In this document: positions 24,901-29,240 of the stretch, in pieces
How the letters are laid out: every line of letters starts with the position of its first letter
Numbering within the stretch: the first letter of the stretch is position 1
Origin: an uncultured Faecalibaculum sp.
GTDB taxonomy: Bacteria > Bacillota_I > Bacilli_A > Erysipelotrichales > Erysipelotrichaceae
Assembly: GCF_910588395.1 (NCBI RefSeq)
Contig: NZ_CAJUPA010000032.1
Span: 1 to 29,240 of the forward strand
Direction: 5' to 3'
Length of the DNA: 29,240 nucleotides
Notes under the pieces: generated by a model
Databases searched by the model: none
What the model was told of the DNA's origin: nothing
Seen by the model: only the letters and a program-made list of their open reading frames with translations
Position numbers and translations under genes: made by a program

Positions 24901-26919
24901 GTAGGCCATGCCCTGCTGTTCCGCACCGTTGCCGTCATAGGTGAAGTAGGCAATCAGACGGGATTCTCCTTCCTTGTTGTCGGTGAAGAAGCCGGAGGTG
25001 TTGTTCCGGTCTTCAATGGCACTGCCGGAGTAGATCAGACCGTCGTCATCCCGCTGTATGGCCAGCGGGAGCTGTTCCCAGTTCACCAGGTCTTTGGAGC
25101 GGACATGGCCCCAGGCCTGCTTGCCGCCACCGTTTTTCTGGGGCTGATACTGATAGAACATGTGCCAGTAGCCGTCTGTGGAGTCATAGACCATGCCGTT
25201 GGGATCGTTCATGAAGTTGGTGATGGGCGTGACATGGAACTGAGGCCTGTACTCCTCTTTGGAAAGATCCTCATAGGAGATCCACTTGTTCACTGTAAAG
25301 AGATAGTCCTTCGCGAATCCCATGTCGTTGGTCACGGTGATATACAGGTTCATGAAGGAATCCCGGAAATCTTCGTCTGTCAGGTCAATGGTATCTGTGA
25401 TGTCACCCAAATCCCGGATCAGCTTCATGTCCCGGTCATAGGCTCTCACGGTGATGGTACCCGTGCCTTCAGGTTTCAGGGAGAAGGAGGAAACGCCGCT
25501 TTCCACATCCAGACCGTAAATGGTGATCGCCGGATCAATGGCTTCCGTGATGTACGTACCCTCTGTCAGCAGCTTGAGACCGGTGAGCTTTGCCTCTTCC
25601 ATGTCTGCCATGCTGTCCAGCACTTTGTAGGTCACGTCCTGATAGACCACGGTGGAATCCCAGGTGAGCAGACCCAGTCTGCCTTCATTGGGGTGCTGGG
25701 TGTCCTTCACGTTGATGATGCCAGTGCCGTTCACGAAGACGCGGATCTGGTCGTCCACCATCTGAATGGTGATTTTGTAGGATCCGTCCTCATTTTCCGG
25801 AACCGATGCCATGGGGGCAGAAGCCACGGTGGCGCCGGAGGGGAAAGAGAACAGCTTGAAGATGCCGGCGGAATAATCCGCATTGATGAAGTATCCGCCG
25901 TTTCTGGGGTTGTCTGTGCACCGGATGGCAATGGAGCCGGCACCCTTTTTCTCTTTGTTCGTGATCGTGGCGGAGAATTCCACGTTTTTGGCTACTGTAT
26001 CCGAAATGGCGAAGTTGTCACCGCCACCGCTGGAGAACAGGCCTTCCTCGGTTTCTTTCCAGGTGCCCTGGAGGCCTTTCAGATTGGTGAGGTTGGTTCT
26101 GAACTGGGCTTCCGGCGCCTGAGTGCCGCTGAAGGAGATGTTGGAGACGATGGCTTCTGTCTGCCAGGTCAGAAGGCCGATGTAACCCCCGGCATACCGG
26201 GTTTTGAAATCTTTCTGGAAGGTCACAGGGATGGCAGTGCCGTTGACGGCGATGGAGAGTTCACCTGCATCTGATACGCTGACAGCAAGATGGGCTTTGG
26301 TACCGTCAACGGCTGTACCGGCATCGGTATAGGGGATGACGCCATCTCCCAGTCCGCCGGGGCCATCCTGGAACAGCTTGACGCGGAGGTTTCCGCCATC
26401 ATTGCACAGTTCCAGACCGAAGAATGTGCCGTAGTTGCCAGGGTGGCTGGTTTCGGCACCAAACATAAGTGAAACGTTCTTTCCGTTGATGTATTCAATA
26501 TCTGCCGCAAAGTCAAAGGCTTTGGCATTCAGCTGGGACAGGTTGTGGTTGTTGCCACCGGTGTTGGCCAGCTTGTAGCCGTTTTCCACCCGCTCGAAAT
26601 TGCCGGTCAGTCCCTGCAGCCCGTCGTAGTCGGATTCTCTGGTTTTCTTTTCCTCTTCTTCCGGCTCGTCCTGTGCATCCGGTGTCGGGTTTGTGTCATC
26701 AGGCGTTTCTTCCGGCGCAGGTTCAGGATCTGCTTCCGGTTCTGCGGGAGCGGGGGTCTCTTCCGGTTCCGGGAGTGTTGCTGGTGCTTCCGTGGTTTCC
26801 GACTGGATTTCCGTGACTTCGGGTTCTGTCTCTTCCGCCAGAATCTGCATCGGGATGGATGAAAGCAGGCCGGAAACGCTCAGTGCCGCCGCGGCTGTGG
26901 TCTGAATCAGTTTTTTCAT
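21910..26919 (-). CDS. Giant secreted GH32 fructan hydrolase with LamG-like and FIVAR domains
   Basis: 1669 residues. A signal peptide (1-28, ending MQILA) is followed by a Pro/Glu-rich acidic spacer (about 30-95). Two LamG/DUF1080-like beta-sandwich domains (about 95-240 and 245-415) and a cadherin-like linker (about 420-545) come next. The GH32 five-blade propeller has nucleophile Asp572 in NDPNG, Asp701 in RDP and acid/base Glu751 in SECP, and is followed by the GH32 C-terminal sandwich (to about 1030). An Ig-like domain, a third LamG-like domain (about 1120-1297), a Big_4-type domain, three FIVAR repeats (from 1404, 1476 and 1551) and a C-terminal hydrophobic segment with KKKRD complete it. 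It hydrolyses beta-fructosides such as levan, inulin or sucrose outside the cell. The ATG at 26919 gives a clean signal peptide; the 45 codons before it are leader. No LPXTG is seen. Confidence 0.92.
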   Translation of the reverse strand: MKKLIQTTAAAALSVSGLLSSIPMQILAEETEPEVTEIQSETTEAPATLPEPEETPAPAEPEADPEPAPEETPDDTNPTPDAQDEPEEEEKKTRESDYDGLQGLTGNFERVENGYKLANTGGNNHNLSQLNAKAFDFAADIEYINGKNVSLMFGAETSHPGNYGTFFGLELCNDGGNLRVKLFQDGPGGLGDGVIPYTDAGTAVDGTKAHLAVSVSDAGELSIAVNGTAIPVTFQKDFKTRYAGGYIGLLTWQTEAIVSNISFSGTQAPEAQFRTNLTNLKGLQGTWKETEEGLFSSGGGDNFAISDTVAKNVEFSATITNKEKKGAGSIAIRCTDNPRNGGYFINADYSAGIFKLFSFPSGATVASAPMASVPENEDGSYKITIQMVDDQIRVFVNGTGIINVKDTQHPNEGRLGLLTWDSTVVYQDVTYKVLDSMADMEEAKLTGLKLLTEGTYITEAIDPAITIYGLDVESGVSSFSLKPEGTGTITVRAYDRDMKLIRDLGDITDTIDLTDEDFRDSFMNLYITVTNDMGFAKDYLFTVNKWISYEDLSKEEYRPQFHVTPITNFMNDPNGMVYDSTDGYWHMFYQYQPQKNGGGKQAWGHVRSKDLVNWEQLPLAIQRDDDGLIYSGSAIEDRNNTSGFFTDNKEGESRLIAYFTYDGNGAEQQGMAYSKDHGMTWIKCGVILDKTNSISGYDFRDPKVFQVPGDDDHWYMVTAGGAAQIFVSSDLKEWTRSQNLTYKDGSQIHSECPMMYPATDEETGEDLWIYGGSAGFYVVGKMEKDDKGVYKWTAISDKLEVESNENPWGGFGKYATMTFYNPDDERTIGVSWLQDSINADGKGYDGVQSLPHSYSLRKINGKYVIVSYVVDEVNQLRDMDNPIYQTEDKTVTAQDGNILEGCSGITYDVEGVFDVTNSKKAFGFRLRQGSDGEILFSYDPATKKMTLDLRTAGGHRGSGYFTQTLEPDADGKIHLRLIIDQGAVEAFGNYGEANISTVLVSGTSNLGMEFFTEDEVTIDKLDILEMKSMYSGASKAETEDSQLYLSAPSYAEKNQEFTVRATLYPDKSGKGVTWTVPEALEVKEETGGKIVLVSAEEGEWTITASAGDLSKDITVRTAAPDFANNADGWKATAGKWYVDDQGLHGKNEGTGDCFYLNDSRISAGESFSLTSNIKVEKGQAAGIVFGVRDPNNPGGMWYCANIDAKDQGGIFKMFRNTGGQDWYVSKKMSEVPANEDGSYDLEVTYDADSGLLTYLVSGVEIGSHTANFANDCPNGGYTGYVTFRADALFNDFALASDAAVDPEADLTKQALQDIEIELDTTHTLEHFYGHEKIPAAVTVKLTNGTLLTVPVNWNTDDVKFGTPGVYTATGTLDLPALYAKDDKAAAAPSVKATVTIKDSTPAVDKGALQQAVDDAAGLKETDYTADSWKDFDKALTDAKAVLANETATQETVDNAARALAAARDGLKKAEEPAPEKADLTALTNAVEAAKALKEADYTPETWAAFQEALAKAQDVLKAEDPAQADVDAALKALTTARDALKLKDDVQKEVDKSKLEETVKEAEGIKASGYTDASWKAFQSALKDAKAILERDNATQDEVDKALKALTDAKAGLTKAGTQSGTTTGTRPATSTTRTSGSKTAAFTAAGLWTGLMAAAAAAVAVIWKKKRD
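22065..22710 (-). repeat. Three FIVAR repeats within the GH32 protein
   Basis: Three diverged copies of about 72-75 residues (starting at protein residues 1404, 1476 and 1551). Each has the pattern K-x-L-x-x-A-V-x-x-A, then Y-T-x-x-S/T-W-x-x-F, A-L-x-x-A-K-x-V/I-L, a Gln/Asp-rich turn and V-D-x-A-x-x-A-L. FIVAR modules are alpha-helical stalk or sugar-binding elements of surface proteins. Here they separate the enzyme from the membrane end. Confidence 0.85.
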
Positions 26920-26945
26920 GTACTTCCCTCTCTCTGGATATATCT

Positions 26946-27002
26946 GACTGCTGTCAGGAGGCCGGAGAAACAAGATCAGGACTGTTTTTCCGGCTGGCAG
27001 TC
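26946..27002 (-). other. Inverted repeat in the GH32 leader
   Basis: GACTGC (26946-26951) pairs with GCAGTC (26997-27002), and CCGG (26962-26965) pairs with CCGG (26990-26993). Together they would fold the middle of the roughly 180-base leader into an interrupted hairpin. No riboswitch family is recognised, and no T-run follows on the minus strand. Confidence 0.35.
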
Positions 27003-27085
27003 TTCCCTTACAATATGGAGAATTGCAGCAGAAATGATGAGTGAGAAATGTCATATCTTACCATCATTTTGATGAATTCTCTGCC

Positions 27086-27107
27086 TTCATGTATCCGCTT
27101 ACATGAA
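27086..27107. promoter_or_regulatory. 22-bp palindromic operator overlapping the GH32 promoter
   Basis: TTCATGTA (27086-27093), six bases, then TACATGAA (27100-27107) form perfect 8-bp arms. The site runs from the -10 edge across the predicted start point (about 27100), the classical place for a repressor. A further half-site ACATGAA (27136-27142) abuts the -35, 35 bp away in direct orientation to the second arm. No regulator gene is next to it. Confidence 0.6.
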
Positions 27108-27136
27108 TTATCACGCAAGGTTGGTGTCTGTATCAA
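27107..27136 (-). promoter_or_regulatory. GH32 promoter
   Basis: Minus strand TTGATA (27131-27136) and GATAAT (27107-27112) are separated by 18 bases. The predicted start near 27100 leaves a leader of about 180 bases to the ATG at 26919. Between this promoter and the next plus-strand gene (27137-27400) no gene is supported. Confidence 0.55.
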
Positions 27137-27328
27137 CATGAAATGATAGAACATTTAAAGACGGTGCCGAGACCAGAGAGAATGGATATCCGGCTGTATG
27201 TCATTTCCATCACTGCTGTTGAACAACCTGGATCTGTTCTGCCGTCAGAGAGGGTTTTGTATCAGATGAATCCCCTGCACATCACAAAGCAAAATCCAGT
27301 CAGCCGGGAAATGTCAGTTCAGTCTTCA

Positions 27329-27357
27329 TTGAGTTTCAGGCTTCAACATGATATGTG
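27329..27357 (+). promoter_or_regulatory. Weak candidate promoter for the small membrane protein/EFR1 pair
   Basis: TTGAGT (27329-27334), 17 bases, TATGTG (27352-27357). Matches to consensus are partial, and it is listed because it is the best pair seen in the 263-base gap. The leader to the ATG at 27401 would be about 37 bases. Confidence 0.25.
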
Positions 27358-27400
27358 TGAACTGCATGGACCGGTTGATTCCGGAAGAACAGGAGGGACT

Positions 27401-27751
27401 ATGCGGCATACAAAAGATTCCTTTGAGAACCGGACAGAGAAACCGGATAACAGAAAACTGATTTGGATAGTCATTCTGCTTCTGATCCAGATGCTGCTGG
27501 TTTTCGAAGCCCTGGTCAGAAGGTGGAATGTCTCTGCCGCCTGCCTGTTCTATATTGCCCTGGCAGGTCACATCAGAAGGGCGCGACTGGACAGCAAATA
27601 CAGGGCAGCAAAGCCACTGTTTTATGCGACAGGTTTCGTACTGGCTGTTCTGGCTTTCCTGTATCCTGACTGGTATCCTTATTCAGCTTATGTTTGCCTG
27701 GCATCGATTGCCTGCGCCCTATGGATGGTGGGTACGGCAGATCAATTGTGA
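27401..27751 (+). CDS. Small integral membrane protein, unknown function
   Basis: 116 residues. A charged N-terminus of about 25 residues precedes three or four hydrophobic segments, including WIVILLLIQMLLVF, AACLFYIALAG, GFVLAVLAFLYPDW and YVCLASIACALWMV. No domain is recognised. The ATG at 27401 follows AGGAGG at the right distance; the frame is open another 86 codons upstream, but those lack a ribosome site and do not look coding. It ends 25 bases before the EFR1 gene, so the two probably share a message. A decayed second copy of its C-terminal half follows the EFR1 gene. Confidence 0.7.
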   Translation: MRHTKDSFENRTEKPDNRKLIWIVILLLIQMLLVFEALVRRWNVSAACLFYIALAGHIRRARLDSKYRAAKPLFYATGFVLAVLAFLYPDWYPYSAYVCLASIACALWMVGTADQL

Positions 27752-27776
27752 AGAGCAGCCTCAGGAGGATCGGACT

Positions 27777-28568
27777 ATGATTTTGTATTTCTCGGCAACC
27801 GGTAACAGCGAGTATGCGGCCCGGATGATTGCAGATGCAGTAGATGATGTTGTTGTGTCGCTGACTCCCAGACTCAAAACGAAGGATCATTCTCCGATTC
27901 ACTCTGAAAAACCATGGATCATTGTGACGCCGACCTACGCCTGGAGAATCCCTGAAATTGTGACGGATTTGCTGAATGACACACCATTGACCGGAAACCG
28001 GCAGATGTATTTTGTTCTGACTCACACCTCCGGCTGCGGGAATGCCTCAGACTATGCCAGAAAACTTGCGGAAAAGAAGGGCATGGTGTTCATGGGATTG
28101 TCTTCCTTCAATATGCCTTCTGACCATATTACGATGTTTGAAACACCATCATCAGAAGAAGCAGAAAAGATCATTCAGGCCAGCACTTCCCCTCTGTCCC
28201 GGATTGCGCAATGCATACAATGTGGTGAAATGCTTCCTGCGCGGAACATTTCCATTGGCGACCGAATTGCCAGTACGGTGATCAATCCGCTGTTCTGTGC
28301 TTTCATGACCAGTTCCAGGGGCTTCCATGTGACGGACAAGTGCGTTGGCTGTGGTCTATGCGTCCAGTTGTGCCCCCTGAACAACATTGTTCTGGTGAAC
28401 CAAAAGCCGCAGTGGTCTGACAGATGCACGCATTGCACTGCCTGCATCAATCACTGCCCGACTGCGGCTATTGAGTATGGGAGGAAAACAAAGGGAAGGC
28501 ACAGATACGTCTTTCCGAAAGATGTGATGAGGAAGACAGAACAGGATCAGTCCATAGGTTTACGGTAA
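27777..28568 (+). CDS. EFR1-type flavodoxin-ferredoxin fusion protein
   Basis: 263 residues. The N-terminal flavodoxin-like domain (1-150) has the FMN phosphate loop SATGNS at residues 6-11 and TPTYAWRIP as the second flavin loop. The C-terminal part carries two [4Fe-4S] ferredoxin motifs: Cys189, 192, 195 and 199-Pro, and Cys217, 220, 223 and 227-Pro. Such EFR1 proteins are common in anaerobic Bacillota and are presumed cytoplasmic electron carriers or oxidoreductases of unknown partner. The ATG at 27777 has AGGAGG ahead. Pairing with a small membrane protein suggests electron transfer near the membrane, but that is inference. Confidence 0.88.
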   Translation: MILYFSATGNSEYAARMIADAVDDVVVSLTPRLKTKDHSPIHSEKPWIIVTPTYAWRIPEIVTDLLNDTPLTGNRQMYFVLTHTSGCGNASDYARKLAEKKGMVFMGLSSFNMPSDHITMFETPSSEEAEKIIQASTSPLSRIAQCIQCGEMLPARNISIGDRIASTVINPLFCAFMTSSRGFHVTDKCVGCGLCVQLCPLNNIVLVNQKPQWSDRCTHCTACINHCPTAAIEYGRKTKGRHRYVFPKDVMRKTEQDQSIGLR

Positions 28569-28656
28569 GGCAGTTTTCTGCAGAGTGGGTTTTGTACTAG
28601 CAGTTCTGGTTTTCAGTATTCTGACCGGCAGCCATATTTGGCTTATGCTTGTTTGA
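28567..28656 (+). pseudogene. Decayed duplicate of the small membrane protein gene (C-terminal half)
   Basis: The first 29 codons read KAVFCRVGFVLAVLVFSIL... and align with KPLFYATGFVLAVLAFLYP... of the intact gene at 27617-27700. DNA similarity continues past the in-frame TGA (28654-28656) to about 28685, where further stops and base changes occur. The N-terminal half is missing and the fragment abuts the EFR1 stop. It explains most of the 141-base gap before the DUF1905 gene. Confidence 0.7.
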
Positions 28657-28709
28657 ATTGACAGGTTTTGCTTTGCTGCTGGTGTGTAGAACAGTGCTGG
28701 AGGGTTTTC

Positions 28710-28994
28710 ATGAATCAGAAAGTATACAAGTTTAAATCCATTATTCATTTCACACCGGAAAATGGCGGAGCCTATATTACGTTTCCCTATGATATCCGAA
28801 AGGAATTCGGCAAAGGGAGAGTAAAGGTCCATGCAACATTTGATGGGATTCCCTATGATGGAAGCATTGTCAATATGGGGGTAAAGAATCCTGATGGAAG
28901 CATTTGCTACATCATCGGGGTGCTGAAATCCATTCGTAATCAGCTGAACAAGTCTGATGGTGATGAGATCAGCGTTACTGTGTGTGAAAGATGA
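28710..28994 (+). CDS. DUF1905 domain-containing small protein
   Basis: 94 residues. The sequence follows the DUF1905 beta-barrel pattern: an opening strand YKFKSIIHFTP, AYITFPYDIRKEFGKGRVKVHATFDG, a central YDGSIVNMG and a final K-S-I-R plus GDEISVTV. Members stand alone or are fused to YdeI-like domains; function is not established. The start ATG at 28710 has GGAGGG ahead. Base composition is lower in GC than the housekeeping genes, like the rest of the accessory tail. Confidence 0.75.
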   Translation: MNQKVYKFKSIIHFTPENGGAYITFPYDIRKEFGKGRVKVHATFDGIPYDGSIVNMGVKNPDGSICYIIGVLKSIRNQLNKSDGDEISVTVCER

Positions 28995-29240
28995 TGGTGG
29001 AAAAGTGTCGGAAGTGAGTATTGAATAAGCGTTTATACGTCTGTGAAGGAACAATATTATAGAAAAACGCGGATCCATAGAGTTCACGTTTCGGCGCTCT
29101 AAATTTTGATGAGGTTCCGACTCTCACATCCAATTCATTTGGACGAGGAGTCTGGACCTAATTTTTGTTTTCAGGGTTATTCCCTTCTGGCCTCATTTCA
29201 ATTTACAGGCCTGTCTGTCAGATCCGGATGTCCATCTTCT
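28995..29240 (+). other. Non-coding right end with a weak hairpin terminator candidate
   Basis: No open frame is supported here. GACTC (29119-29123) pairs with GAGTC (29148-29152) and TCCAA (29129-29133) with TTGGA (29139-29143), giving an interrupted hairpin followed by TAATTTTTGTTTT. This could end the DUF1905 message, although it lies about 125 bases downstream. The rest is AT-rich without recognisable features. Confidence 0.35.

Noticed and set aside
21892..26274. 1460-codon open frame on the plus strand
   Set aside because: Antisense to the GH32 gene. Its length follows from biased third codon positions in the real gene, and its residues (Gly/Val/Phe/Cys/His-rich) show no known pattern.
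27143..27400. Longer start for the small membrane protein
   Set aside because: No ribosome site at the early ATG, and the extra residues look non-coding. AGGAGG precedes the ATG at 27401.
28560..29087. 175-codon open frame on the minus strand
   Set aside because: Antisense to the DUF1905 gene and the pseudogene. It has no ribosome site and no recognisable domain.

Overview
The window reads as a stretch of a moderately GC-rich Bacillota (Firmicutes) chromosome. The best clue is the housekeeping order priA, rsmB, rlmN, prpC, prkC, rsgA, rpe, thiN, which follows the classical Bacillus-type operon. Together with a giant cell-surface fructan hydrolase carrying FIVAR repeats, a fructose-family PTS and an EFR1-type flavodoxin-ferredoxin, this suggests a gut-associated member of the Erysipelotrichia or a relative. 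The taxonomic guess is inference; no rRNA gene is present. No rRNA, tRNA, CRISPR array or insertion sequence was found.

Layout. (1) 113-8320, minus strand: a tightly packed operon rlmN - prpC - prkC - rsgA - rpe - thiN - DUF308/papain-like membrane protein - 2-hydroxyacid dehydrogenase. It has several start/stop overlaps, and a strong hairpin terminator lies beyond its last gene. (2) 8418-14023, minus strand: a sugar PTS operon, EIIA - EIIB - EIIC - KDPG-aldolase-like - L-ribulose-5-phosphate 4-epimerase-like - PRD/EIIA regulator. It has its own promoter with a cre-like site and its own terminator, and it sits between rsmB and rlmN, genes that are neighbours in related genomes. (3) 14264-19381, minus strand: TrmH-like SPOUT protein - DUF4438 protein - priA - rsmB, ending at a 12-bp perfect-stem terminator. 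(4) 19582-21738, plus strand: an AI-2E/PerM-family membrane protein and a DUF2899/ArsP_2-type predicted metal exporter, each followed by a terminator. (5) 21810-27136, minus strand: one 1669-residue secreted GH32 protein with a promoter whose -10 and start region are covered by a 22-bp palindrome. (6) 27137-29240, plus strand: a more AT-rich accessory tail with a small membrane protein, an EFR1 flavodoxin-ferredoxin, a decayed second copy of the small membrane gene, and a DUF1905 protein.

How the genes fit together. Region 1 combines ribosome maturation (RlmN, RsgA), Hanks-type Ser/Thr signalling (PrkC/PrpC), the pentose phosphate pathway (Rpe) and thiamine diphosphate formation (ThiN). Region 3 covers replication restart and rRNA methylation. 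Regions 2 and 5 are carbohydrate-acquisition modules: the GH32 protein would release fructose or fructo-oligosaccharides outside the cell. The PTS operon imports and phosphorylates an unassigned sugar or sugar derivative and probably feeds it toward D-xylulose-5-phosphate and/or pyruvate plus a triose phosphate. The least explained items are the substrate of that PTS module, a 10-bp hairpin placed between the Shine-Dalgarno and start codon of its epimerase gene, the permuted papain-like membrane protein, and the DUF4438 gene locked into the priA operon.
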